Source: Streptomyces lonarensis (GTDB lineage: Bacteria > Actinomycetota > Actinomycetes > Streptomycetales > Streptomycetaceae). From it: a stretch of 64,000 nt of DNA. Position 1 is the first letter of the stretch. Each line of letters begins with the position of its first letter. The stretch covers positions 20,366-84,365 of the forward strand of contig NZ_JAAVJD010000002.1 of NCBI RefSeq assembly GCF_012033735.1, given 5' to 3'. This document shows positions 17,649 through 25,328 of the stretch, piece by piece. The position numbers and the translations under genes were made by a program. The notes beneath the pieces are model-generated. The model saw only the letters and a list, made by a program, of their open reading frames with translations, had not been told where the DNA came from and searched no databases.

Positions 17649-19367
17649 TCAGAGCGCCGCGCGCGCCTCCGCGACCAGCGCGGCGACCCGCTGCGCCGCC
17701 TCCGCCAGCGGCAGCTCCTCCGCCTCGCCGCCGGCACGGGAGGCGAACTCCACGACGCCGTTGGCCAGTCCGCGGCGGCCGATGGTGATCCGGTAGGGGA
17801 TACCGACCAGTTCGATGTCGGAGAACTTCACGCCGGGACGCTCGTCACGGTCGTCGAGCACCGTGTCGACCCCGGCCTCCCGCAGCGCCTCGTACAGCTC
17901 GCCGGCGGTCTTCTTGATCTCGTCGTCCTTGCCGATCGGCACGACCGCCACCTCGAACGGCGCCACCGAGACGGGCCAGAGGATGCCCTTCTCGTCGTGG
18001 TGCGCCTCCACGATCGCGGCGATGCCGCGCTCGATGCCGATGCCGTAGCAGCCCATGATCGGCATGACGCTCTTGCCGTCGGGGCCGAGCACCGTGAGGT
18101 CGAGCGCCTCGGAGTACTTGTAGCCGAGCTTGAAGATGTGCCCGACCTCGACCGAGTTCATCACCGACAGCGGCTTCCCGCAGGTGGGGCAGGGCTCGCC
18201 CGCGGTGATCTCCCGCAGGTCGGCCCAGCGGCCGACGCTGATGTCGCGCGCCACGTCCACACCGCGGACATGGACGCCGTCGCGGTTGGCGCCGGTCGCC
18301 ATGTTGGTGCGGCCGCGCAGCGCCTCGTCCGCGACGACCGGCAGGTCGGTCACCCCGACCGCGCCGAGGCTGCCCGGGGAGGCACCGAGCGCGGCCCGGA
18401 TCTCCTCGACCTGCGCCGGGCGGGCCTCGACCGCGCCGGTGGCGTCCGACAGCTTCTGCTCCACCAGGCTGTGGTCGCCGCGCAGCAGCACCAGGGTCAG
18501 CTCGCCGTCGAGCACGTAGACCAGCGTCTTCACCTGCCGCTCACCGGGCAGGTCGTGGTCGCGCGCCAGATCGTCGATGGTGCGCACGTCGGGGGTGTCG
18601 AACGGCTCCGGCGCGGCGGTGGCGGCGGGCTCGTCGGTGATCTTCGCCAGGGTGGAGGTCGCCTTCTCCACGTTGGCGGCGTAGCCGCAGCCCTGGCAGT
18701 GGACGACCAGGTCCTCACCGGCGGCGGTCTCCGTCATGAACTCGACCGAGGCCGAGCCGCCCATCGAGCCGCTGGACGCCTCGACGCCGATCGCGGGGAT
18801 GCCGAGCCGGGCGAAGATCCGCTCGTAGGCGGCGCGGTGCAGCTCGAAGGAACGGTCCAGGCCGGCCTCGTCGAGGTCGAAGCTGTAGGAGTCCTTCATC
18901 GTGAACTCGCGGACGCGCAGCAGACCGCTCTTGGGGCGGGGCTCGTCCCGGAACTTGGTGTGGAGCTGGTACCACATCTGCGGCAGCTGCTTGTAGGAGG
19001 CGAGCCCCTGCGCCGCGAAGGTCGTGAAGATCTCCTCGTGCGTCATGCCCAGCACGAGGTCGGCGCCCTTGCGGTCCTTGAGGTGGAACATCTCCTCGCC
19101 CATGACCTCCAGACGGCCCGAGCGCTCCCAGATCTCCGCCGGGTGCATGGTGGGCATGGCCCACTCCTGCGCGCCGATGCGGTTCATCTCCTCGCGGACG
19201 ATCCGGCTGACCCGCTCCCGCACCCGGACGGCCAGCGGCAGCAGCGCGTAGTGGCCGGCCGACAGCTGCCGGACGAAACCGGCGCGGACCAGCAGCCGGT
19301 GGCTGGCGGCCTCCGCGTCCGCGGGGTCGTCACGCAGGGTGGGGACGTACAGCTGGGACCAGCGCAT
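17649..19367 (-). CDS. proS: Prolyl-tRNA synthetase (bacterial type)
   Basis: 572 residues from ATG 19367 (MRWSQLYVPTLRDDPADAEA), the normal length for a bacterial-type ProRS. Charges tRNA-Pro in the cytoplasm. Class II motif 2 (FRDEPRPKSGLLRVREFTMK) and motif 3 (GCYGIGIERGIAAIVE) are present. The insertion domain between them (about 225-405, including ERQVKTLVYVLDGELTLVLL and DHSLVEQKLSDATGAVEA) is the editing domain that clears mischarged Ala. The C-terminal anticodon-binding domain ends VAEARAAL. In many actinobacteria proS lies near the nusA-infB region; here it borders the lipoprotein array instead. Confidence 0.95.
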   Translation of the reverse strand: MRWSQLYVPTLRDDPADAEAASHRLLVRAGFVRQLSAGHYALLPLAVRVRERVSRIVREEMNRIGAQEWAMPTMHPAEIWERSGRLEVMGEEMFHLKDRKGADLVLGMTHEEIFTTFAAQGLASYKQLPQMWYQLHTKFRDEPRPKSGLLRVREFTMKDSYSFDLDEAGLDRSFELHRAAYERIFARLGIPAIGVEASSGSMGGSASVEFMTETAAGEDLVVHCQGCGYAANVEKATSTLAKITDEPAATAAPEPFDTPDVRTIDDLARDHDLPGERQVKTLVYVLDGELTLVLLRGDHSLVEQKLSDATGAVEARPAQVEEIRAALGASPGSLGAVGVTDLPVVADEALRGRTNMATGANRDGVHVRGVDVARDISVGRWADLREITAGEPCPTCGKPLSVMNSVEVGHIFKLGYKYSEALDLTVLGPDGKSVMPIMGCYGIGIERGIAAIVEAHHDEKGILWPVSVAPFEVAVVPIGKDDEIKKTAGELYEALREAGVDTVLDDRDERPGVKFSDIELVGIPYRITIGRRGLANGVVEFASRAGGEAEELPLAEAAQRVAALVAEARAAL

Positions 19368-19596
19368 GGGAACTCTCTTCGTCGAAGCAGTGGCGGGCGC
19401 GGGCCGGCACGGCCCGGGAACCGGACTCGCCCCGCCACGCACCTGACGGCGCCCACCGCCGCGGCCGGTGCCCGTCGCGCGGTCCAGGGGGCCGGGGCGG
19501 GTCCGGACGGTGGCAAGCCACCCCGATCGTACCGAGCGACCCACCCCCTCCCCCACCGCTTTCACCCGAGGTGGCGTCCGTACGCCCGGGCGGTGG

Positions 19597-19951
19597 TCAG
19601 CGGACGATGGTCTGCACTTCCTGCACCTGGACGGACTGCGAGGAGCCGAACTCACCCGAAGGAAGATCACCGCCGCTGCCGTCCCCGCCCCCACCGAACG
19701 CGTCACCTGCGGCCACACCACCGGAGCGGCCCGGCGACAGAAGGCGCGGCCGCCGCTCACCGTCCGAGGGTTGCAGGGCGCACCGGGCCCGCACCACGGA
19801 GAGGCACTCAGTGGACGGCGGTCCGCACCACCTGTGCGCGGACGTACGGGCAGGCAACGGCCTCACCCGCCTGGAGCGGGGTGCTCATCCGACGTCCCGC
19901 CGGCAGCGCGTACTCAACGAGACTGCCGCACGCAGCACGCCTCACCGACAT
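19597..19951 (-). pseudogene. Decayed partner gene of LpA (internal deletion)
   Basis: The C-terminal 30 codons (GDGSGGDLPSGEFGSSQSVQ then VQEVQTIVR, 19597 to about 19690) match the end of the intact partner at 25329 almost residue for residue. At the other end, an ATG at 19951 (MSVRRAA) overlaps the LpA stop by exactly 10 nt, the same overlap as the intact pair. The DNA between does not resemble the partner, and most of the roughly 350 codons are missing. A deletion relic. Confidence 0.75.
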
Positions 19952-20616
19952 TCGCTCCCGCCGGACTCGACGGAAAGTGACACGATCTGCCAGACGCCCC
20001 CTTCGGTCCGTTCGAGCCTGGATGCGTACAGGAACTGCTCGTCGTCCTCCGGGAACCTGTCACCGGACTCGACCTCGACCATGAACGCATCACGGAAATC
20101 GGCACAATAGGCTGCCGTCGCCACCCCTTCCTCCCGAAGGGTCACCGACCTGTTGTAGTACTTCGTCCTGCCACTGATGCTGTAACCCTCGTCGTGGAAT
20201 CGCGAAACGAAATCGAGGGAGGCGATCAGTCCCTCCCCTGTTGCGTAGAAACCCAACGCCGGGCGATCGACCGACCCGCTGGTGATCGCTTCGTCCACGG
20301 CCCAGATGTACTGCTCCTGATCGGCAAGGACAGCGAGCTCATCGGGGTCGTCGGTGTCGACCGGCTCGAACACCTTCTCCAGATCGTCCGGAACATCGAT
20401 CCCAGGGCGGACCATGTCGCCGTCCCGAGCGTCAGCGGCGACGTCCGTGTCGCCTTCCGACACCTCCGGCTCCTCGCCCTCCGGCTCCTCCGACGGCGCC
20501 GGGTACTGGAGACCCGAGATGTTGTCGTCAGACTCGGATCCCCCACCCGAGCACGACGTCAGCAGCAAGCCAGCAGTCGTCGCAACGGCGACAGGCAGAA
20601 CCAGACGATGCTTCAC
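19942..20616 (-). CDS. LpA: array lipoprotein, subfamily A
   Basis: 224 residues from GTG 20616, with GGGGGAGAG upstream. Signal peptide with lipobox LLLTSC, lipid-acceptor Cys22. A disordered acidic linker follows (about 23-85). The folded domain (about 90-224) opens DDLEKVFEPVDTDDPDELAV and continues through SLDFVSRFHDEGYSISG, KYYNRSVTLREEGVATAAYC and GGVWQIVSLSVESGGSEC. Two mature cysteines (in AAYCADF and the C-terminal SECR) are conserved across all seven paralogs and may pair. The alpha-then-beta layout recalls NTF2/SnoaL-like folds, but this is a guess. Function unknown. Own promoter at 20667-20705. Confidence 0.85.
   Translation of the reverse strand: MKHRLVLPVAVATTAGLLLTSCSGGGSESDDNISGLQYPAPSEEPEGEEPEVSEGDTDVAADARDGDMVRPGIDVPDDLEKVFEPVDTDDPDELAVLADQEQYIWAVDEAITSGSVDRPALGFYATGEGLIASLDFVSRFHDEGYSISGRTKYYNRSVTLREEGVATAAYCADFRDAFMVEVESGDRFPEDDEQFLYASRLERTEGGVWQIVSLSVESGGSECR
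20257..20400 (-). repeat. 144-bp near-identical block shared by LpA and LpB
   Basis: 20257-20400 in LpA and 21169-21312 in LpB match at 141 of 144 positions by eye, while flanking parts of the two genes are far less alike. Such a patch is best explained by gene conversion or a recent recombination within the array. Confidence 0.85.
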
Positions 20617-20666
20617 AGCAAGAACTCTCCCCCGACAAGTCGTGACCAGCAGACCCACGTTGCCGA

Positions 20667-20705
20667 ACGCTACCGATCCACGACCCGACGGACCACACGC
20701 GCCCC
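20667..20705 (-). promoter_or_regulatory. Shared array promoter element (LpA copy)
   Basis: CGGTAGCGT (20667-20675, minus sense), 51 nt upstream of the LpA start, with an upstream GGGGCGCGTGTGG box. The same element precedes LpB, LpC and LpG at 51 to 63 nt. TAGCGT is a fair -10 hexamer for an actinomycete promoter. Confidence 0.6.
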
Positions 20706-20845
20706 GCACCCGCCGTCAGTCCCCGCAGCGGAGGTCCCCACCGGCATGCCGACGGCGCCGCGGCATCGCGCTCGAACTGTGCCCCGACGGCGTCACCGCC
20801 GCACTGGTCGCCGAATCAGAAGTCCGGGGCAGGGCGAGGGAGACG

Positions 20846-20863
20846 TCAACGGATCAAGCGCAC
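20846..20863 (-). pseudogene. Start-codon relic of LpB's partner gene
   Basis: A GTG at 20863 overlaps the LpB stop by exactly 10 nt and reads MRLIR followed by a TGA stop, matching the MRLR start of the intact partner. Nothing else of the partner is seen in the 237-base gap to LpA. Weak alone, convincing only alongside the other cassettes. Confidence 0.45.
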
Positions 20864-21531
20864 TTCCCCGCGCCGTCCTCCAGTGAGTAATCGACGGTCT
20901 GCCAGACTTCGGCCTCGTTGCGCTCCAACCGTGAGGTGTACAAGCCCTGCCGCTCGCCCTCCGGGAACCGCTCGCCCGACTCAAGGTCCACCATGGAGGA
21001 GTTCCGCCAGTCGACACAGTACGACGACGTGGCCGCCCCGTCTCCTCGCAGAGTGACCCTGCGGTCGTAGTAGCGCACGGTTCCCGAGACCGTGTATCCG
21101 TCATCGTGAAAACTCGAGATGTAGTCGAGAGCCGTCAGGTAGCCCTCCCCATCGCTGTAGAAGGCGAGCGCCGGGCGATCGACCGACCCGCTGGTGATCG
21201 CTTCGTCCACCGCCCAGATGTACTGCTCCTGATCGGCAAGGACAGCGAGCTGGTCGGGGTCGTCGGTGTCGACCGGCTCGAACACCTTCTCCAGATCGTC
21301 CGGAACATCGATCTCCGGGCGGGCCACGTCGCCGTCCGCGGGCCCGGAAGCGTCTTCTCCGTCGCCCTCCAGTGTGCCCGGCTCACCCTCTTCCGACGGC
21401 GACGGCGACGGCGACGGCGACGACATATCCGCGGCGTCGCCGGCCGGCTCGCGCTCCTCGGCTGAGCACGACGACAACAGCAACCCGGCCATTGCTGCAA
21501 CGACAACGGACAGGGCCAAGTGGCGCTTCAT
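20854..21531 (-). CDS. LpB: array lipoprotein, subfamily A
   Basis: 225 residues from ATG 21531, with GGGGGGAG upstream. Signal peptide MKRHLALSVVVAAMAG with lipobox LLLSSC (Cys22). The linker is a Ser/Pro repeat (SSPSPSPSPSEEGE) then acidic. The domain opens DDLEKVFEPVDTDDPDQLAV and includes YISSFHDDGYTVSGTVRYYD, SSYCVDWRNSSM and a C-terminal GAGKCA. Shares a 144-bp almost identical block with LpA, suggesting recent gene conversion. Own promoter at 21587-21625. Confidence 0.85.
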   Translation of the reverse strand: MKRHLALSVVVAAMAGLLLSSCSAEEREPAGDAADMSSPSPSPSPSEEGEPGTLEGDGEDASGPADGDVARPEIDVPDDLEKVFEPVDTDDPDQLAVLADQEQYIWAVDEAITSGSVDRPALAFYSDGEGYLTALDYISSFHDDGYTVSGTVRYYDRRVTLRGDGAATSSYCVDWRNSSMVDLESGERFPEGERQGLYTSRLERNEAEVWQTVDYSLEDGAGKCA

Positions 21532-21586
21532 GCGGACTCCCCCCAGCAGGACAACCGGCAGCGGCACGATGGAGCGGCGTCACCAC

Positions 21587-21625
21587 ACGCTACCGACCGG
21601 CCACCCGCGGGCTCGCACGCGCCCC
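21587..21625 (-). promoter_or_regulatory. Shared array promoter element (LpB copy)
   Basis: CGGTAGCGT (21587-21595, minus sense), 56 nt upstream of the LpB ATG, with GGGGCGCGTGCG upstream, closely matching the LpA and LpG copies. Confidence 0.6.
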
Positions 21626-21776
21626 TGGTCGAACGCGTCGCAACTCCTCGTCTCACGACCGCGACCCCACCGGGGCACTCACGGCATCGAAGGCTGTACG
21701 ACTTCCCGACCGGACGCATCAGCCCGGAATCCGACTCCCGGCCGACGCGTCCGCTCCGTGAACGACGTCTCACGCA

Positions 21777-21809
21777 CTACGAGAACGTTGCCGCGCTCCT
21801 CAGTCGCAT
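21777..21809 (-). pseudogene. N-terminal relic of LpC's partner gene
   Basis: ATG 21809 overlaps the LpC stop by exactly 10 nt and reads MRLRSAATFS then TAG. This matches the starts of the intact partner (MRLRGAGVF) and of the 24275-24612 relic (MRLRSVGAL). The rest of the gene is gone. Confidence 0.6.
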
Positions 21810-22465
21810 GCCTCACCACCGGACGCGGCGCGCCAGGCCTCGACCTGCCAGACCCCGGAATCGTTGAGCACCTGCCGGAACGAGTAGAGACCCTGCTCGT
21901 CGCCGTCAGGAAACTCTTCCCCGGTCTCCACGTCGACCGAATAGGCGTGGGAGAAGTCGACGCAGTAGGAAGACGTCGCTACTCTCTCGTCACGCAACGT
22001 CACAGACCTGTTGTAGTACCGAGTGGCTCCAGCGACGCGATAGCCGTCCTCATGGAAACCCGTCACGAGCTCCAAGGCGTCGGCATAGCCTTCGCCCGTC
22101 GCGTAGAAGTCAAGGGCGGGGCCCACTTCCCCGGCAGCAATCGCCGCGTCCACCGCAGAGGCGTACTGCGCCTGGTCGGCGAGGACGGCACGTTCCGTCG
22201 GGTCGTCCGTGTCGACGTCCTCGAACTCCTTCGTCATGTCGCCCGGAAGTTCGATCTTCGGCCGGTCGACGTCTTCGGCAGAGTAACCCTCGTCGCCTTC
22301 CGCGTCCTCCGACTCCCGTTCTTTCGACATGTCGTCCTCCGACGGCGACGAGACCTCTGCCCCCTTGACGTCGTCGGCCGCCCCGGAGCCCCCACCCGAG
22401 CACGCCGACAGCAGCAATCCAGCGGTCGTCGCAACGGCAACAGACAGAACCAGACGACTCTTCAT
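21800..22465 (-). CDS. LpC: array lipoprotein, subfamily B
   Basis: 221 residues from ATG 22465, with GGGGGAG upstream. Lipobox LLLSAC (Cys22), then an acidic linker (SPSEDDMSKERESEDAEGDE). The domain opens GDMTKEFEDVDTDDPTERAV, the subfamily B form (MTKEFEDVD rather than LEKVFEPVD). Conserved ELVTGFHEDGYRVAGATRYY, SSYCVDFSHAY, GEEFPDGDEQGLYSFRQ, and terminal GGEACD. Close to LpG along the whole domain. Own promoter at 22528-22556; a relic of its partner gene follows. Confidence 0.85.
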   Translation of the reverse strand: MKSRLVLSVAVATTAGLLLSACSGGGSGAADDVKGAEVSSPSEDDMSKERESEDAEGDEGYSAEDVDRPKIELPGDMTKEFEDVDTDDPTERAVLADQAQYASAVDAAIAAGEVGPALDFYATGEGYADALELVTGFHEDGYRVAGATRYYNRSVTLRDERVATSSYCVDFSHAYSVDVETGEEFPDGDEQGLYSFRQVLNDSGVWQVEAWRAASGGEACD

Positions 22466-22527
22466 ACCGGGAACTCCCCCACCTACCCGAACAAATGAAC
22501 AACGGAACAACGGAACAACGTCACGAC

Positions 22528-22556
22528 ACGCTACCGATACGCACTGTGCACGCCCG
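22528..22556 (-). promoter_or_regulatory. Shared array promoter element (LpC copy)
   Basis: CGGTAGCGT (22528-22536, minus sense), 63 nt upstream of the LpC ATG. The downstream GTCGTGACGT leader also resembles the LpG leader, while the upstream GGGG box is only partly kept. Confidence 0.55.
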
Positions 22557-22746
22557 ACGCCGGGCAGGCCACAGGATGCCCAGGGGCGCTGAGGACATCG
22601 TTGAGGAGGCTGGGGCGCCAACCACGCCTCCGGCGGCATAGTTCGTTCGCTCCGGCGGGCAGGTCTGCACGCAGGGCGCTACGAACGGCCGCACCGGCCT
22701 CCGATCCTCCAGCTCACAGGCGGCGCCGCATGGCCCGCATGCCGCC

Positions 22747-23424
22747 TCATGGGCAGGCGCCGTCCTCGGATGTTGTCGACGTCTCCGAGACCGTCTGCCA
22801 GACGTCTGCCTCATTGCGTTCCGCACGCGTGGTGACAAGAGCGCGCACGTCGCCCTCGGGGAACCGTTCTCCGGAGTCGAGCTCCTCCATGTGCGACTCG
22901 CTGTAGTCGAGGCAGGTGGAGGTGGTGGCCACGCCCTCGTCCCGCAGCGTCACAGTGCGGTTGTAGTAGCGGATCGACCCGCCGACGGTGTAGCCGTCCT
23001 CGTGAAAGGTGCCCACGTACTGGAGTGCATTGAGGTGAGCGATGTCGTCGGCGTAGAAGGACAGGGCTGGACGTTCACTGTCCCCGCTGGTGATGGCCTC
23101 GTCCACCGCCCAGAAGTACTGCTCCTGATCGGCGAGCACCGCGAGCTCGTCGGGGTCGTCGGTGTCGACCGGCTCGAACTCCTTCTCCAGATCGTCCGGA
23201 ACAACGATCTCCGGACGGTCGATGTCGCCGCCCGGGGACCCGGAGGCGTTCTCCGCGTCGTCCTCCAGTTCGCCCACATCACCCCGTTCGTCGTCCTCCG
23301 ACGGCACCGGGGACTGCACTCCCGCGGCGGCGCCGGCCGGCTCAGACTTCCCGCCCGAGCACGACGACAACAGCGACCCGGCCGCTGCCGCGGCAACAAC
23401 CGACAGAACCAGACGACGCTTCAT
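22747..23424 (-). CDS. LpD: array lipoprotein, subfamily A
   Basis: 225 residues from ATG 23424. Lipobox SLLSSC (Cys22), acidic Ser/Pro linker, domain opening DDLEKEFEPVDTDDPDELAV, which mixes the A and B forms (LEKEFEPVD). It then follows subfamily A (EQYFWAVDEAITSG) with NALQYVGTFHEDGYTVGGSI, TSTCLDYSESHM and terminal EDGACP. The most diverged A member. Starts 113 nt after LpE ends. The CGGTAGCGT box is not present, so expression may come from read-through or a different promoter. Confidence 0.82.
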   Translation of the reverse strand: MKRRLVLSVVAAAAAGSLLSSCSGGKSEPAGAAAGVQSPVPSEDDERGDVGELEDDAENASGSPGGDIDRPEIVVPDDLEKEFEPVDTDDPDELAVLADQEQYFWAVDEAITSGDSERPALSFYADDIAHLNALQYVGTFHEDGYTVGGSIRYYNRTVTLRDEGVATTSTCLDYSESHMEELDSGERFPEGDVRALVTTRAERNEADVWQTVSETSTTSEDGACP

Positions 23425-23537
23425 ACCGAGAGATCCCCCATCAGCACAACCGGCACAAACAACTACGGAACAGACGACCGATGTCGTAGCACGGCAACGT
23501 CGCCCACCACGACCCAGAACGCATGACTTATGTGCGT

Positions 23538-24203
23538 TCACTCCGAGACACAGAGGTCACCGCCCGACGTGACAGTCCACCCGACCACCTGCCACGTCCC
23601 ATCGCCGTTCAGTTCGTGACTCAACGCATACCGTCCTTGTTCCGCGCCCTGCGGGGTCTGCTCACCTGTCTGGAGCTCGACCGAGTAGCTACGAGAGAAG
23701 TCAACGCACGCGGACGATGTCGCGCTGCCGTCCCTTCCCAACGTCACGGCACGGTCGTAATACCGGATCGGGCCTCCGATGCGGTAACCCCTATCCGCGT
23801 ACCGTTCCACGAGCTCCAGGGCACTGATGTAGGCCTCGCCGCCCGCGTAGAAGTCCAGAGCGGCGCCCACTTCGCCCTCTGCCACTGCTCCATCCACAGC
23901 AGCGACGAACCGCTCCTGATCGGCCAGGACGGCACGTTCGTCGGAGTCGTCGGTATCGACGTCCTCGAACTCCTTGGTCATGTCATCCGGGAGCGCGATC
24001 TCCGGGCGGTCGATGCCGTCGTCCGGGTCGTCGTCGGAGTCGTCCGGCTCCTCAGGCTCATCGCCCTCCGGCACCTCCGACGGCGGCGCGGACTGCGCGC
24101 CCGCAACGTCGTCGTCCGGCTCGGAGCCCCCACCCGAGCACGACGTCAACAGCAACGCGGCCATCGCAGCAGCAACGGCAGGCGGGACAAAGTGACGCTT
24201 CAC
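23538..24203 (-). CDS. LpE: array lipoprotein, subfamily B
   Basis: 221 residues from GTG 24203, with GGGGGAG upstream. Lipobox LLLTSC (Cys22). Linker rich in Asp/Glu/Pro (EEPDDSDDDPDDGIDRPE). Domain DDMTKEFEDVDTDDSDERAV, ALELVERYADRGYRIGG, SSACVDFSRSYSVELQTGE, DGTWQVVGWTVTSGGDLC, with a three-residue extension (VSE) after the last Cys. It begins 71 nt after the partner relic at 24275 and has no CGGTAGCGT box, so it is probably transcribed with LpG, the partner and LpF. Confidence 0.85.
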   Translation of the reverse strand: MKRHFVPPAVAAAMAALLLTSCSGGGSEPDDDVAGAQSAPPSEVPEGDEPEEPDDSDDDPDDGIDRPEIALPDDMTKEFEDVDTDDSDERAVLADQERFVAAVDGAVAEGEVGAALDFYAGGEAYISALELVERYADRGYRIGGPIRYYDRAVTLGRDGSATSSACVDFSRSYSVELQTGEQTPQGAEQGRYALSHELNGDGTWQVVGWTVTSGGDLCVSE

Positions 24204-24274
24204 AACAAGTACTCCCCCGACAACACGACAACAGAGCAGCAGGGCCGAGGCACGCGAAAGCGCCAACGTACCCA

Positions 24275-24612
24275 TCAGTGGACGATGGCGTGCACTTCCT
24301 GCACGTGGACGGTCTGGGACGAGCCATACCAACATGCTCATACACCAACTCAGCCAACACCCGCACATCCGGAATACCGGACATACTCGTGGGCGGATCG
24401 GAGTGCTCCACCCAGAGGTACGACCGCCCCCAGCTGTCCACGGACACCGCTGCAAGAGGCTTCCGCGGAGATACGGCCACCGTCACTACCCCCTGTGATC
24501 CGCCCCCGTGAGATCGTTCAAACCGCCTCGGGGCGGAGTCGCCGCCACGCTCGTGAGTCCCCCCAAGGACGACGGTCGCACCGATGAGGGCTCCAACTGA
24601 CCTCAGACGCAT
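24275..24612 (-). pseudogene. Decayed partner gene of LpF (internal deletion, frameshift)
   Basis: Starts ATG 24612 (MRLRSVGALIGATVVLGG), overlapping the LpF stop by exactly 10 nt as in the intact pair. It keeps SYLWVEHSDPPTSMSGIPDV followed by RVLAELVYEHV, which align with about residues 166-196 of the intact partner. It then jumps directly, out of frame, to the partner C-terminus (GSSQTVHVQEVHAIVH, stop 24275-24277). Roughly 240 codons are missing. Clear deletion pseudogene. Confidence 0.82.
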
Positions 24613-25259
24613 TCGTCAGTCTCCGATGTGGCCGACCACGCTGCGACCTGCCAGACCCCAGAGCCGTTCACCTTGTGAGCGAACACATAGAAGAACGACT
24701 GATCACCCTCCGGGTACTTTTCGCCGGACTCGATCTCCAACGAGTAGGAATCAGCGAAATCGGAGCAGTAAGTCGAGGTCGCCGTACCGTCGCCCCCCAG
24801 CGAGACCGAACGGTTCAGGTAGCGGAAATCCCCTCCGATGCTGTAACCGTCGTCGCGAAAGTCCGCGACCAGCTCAAGCGCGGTGATGTATCCCTCGCCC
24901 TTTGCGTAGAAGTCGAGCGCCTCAATAGCTTCCCCCCTCGTAATGGAAACGTTCAGCGCAGCGACGAATCGCTCCTGGTCGGCGAGGACTGCAAGCTCAT
25001 CCGGGTCGTCGGTGTCGACGTCCTCGAACTCCTTGGTCATGTCATCCGGGAGTTTGATCTCCGGGCGGTCGATGCCGTCGTCCGGGACGTCCGTGTCGGC
25101 TTCGGCTTCCGCGTCGTCCAGCTCGTCGCCCTCCGGCGGTGCCGAGGTCTGTGCGCGCGCAATGTCGTCGTCCGGCTCGGAATCACCGCCCGAGCACGAC
25201 GTCAGCAGCAGACCGGCCGTCGCCGCGGCGACGGCGGGCAGGACAAGATGACGCTTCAT
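24603..25259 (-). CDS. LpF: array lipoprotein, subfamily B
   Basis: 218 residues from ATG 25259, with AAGGGAG upstream. Lipobox LLLTSC (Cys22), acidic linker, domain DDMTKEFEDVDTDDPDELAV, ALELVADFRDDGYSIGG, STYCSDFADSYSLEIESGE, GSGVWQVAAWSATSETDEC. The N-terminal third is almost identical to LpG (MKRHLVLP..VAAATAGLLL), pointing to recent duplication. It starts 69 nt downstream of the intact partner, without a promoter box, and is followed by the partner pseudogene. Confidence 0.86.
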   Translation of the reverse strand: MKRHLVLPAVAAATAGLLLTSCSGGDSEPDDDIARAQTSAPPEGDELDDAEAEADTDVPDDGIDRPEIKLPDDMTKEFEDVDTDDPDELAVLADQERFVAALNVSITRGEAIEALDFYAKGEGYITALELVADFRDDGYSIGGDFRYLNRSVSLGGDGTATSTYCSDFADSYSLEIESGEKYPEGDQSFFYVFAHKVNGSGVWQVAAWSATSETDECV

Positions 25260-25328
25260 GGCAACTCCCTTGTTGGGTGTGAGTACAGACCTGCGGGACG
25301 GAGGCGCACCAAGGTGGCAACGCGCCCA

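Noticed and set aside
19368..19596. T-box or other leader element upstream of proS
   Set aside because: No T-box sequence (TGGN pairing to tRNA) or specifier structure could be recognised; only the 3' end of a partner pseudogene lies further up.
23425..23537. CGGTAGCGT promoter element upstream of LpD
   Set aside because: Only a partial ACATCGG match is present; no TAGCGT hexamer, so it was not called.
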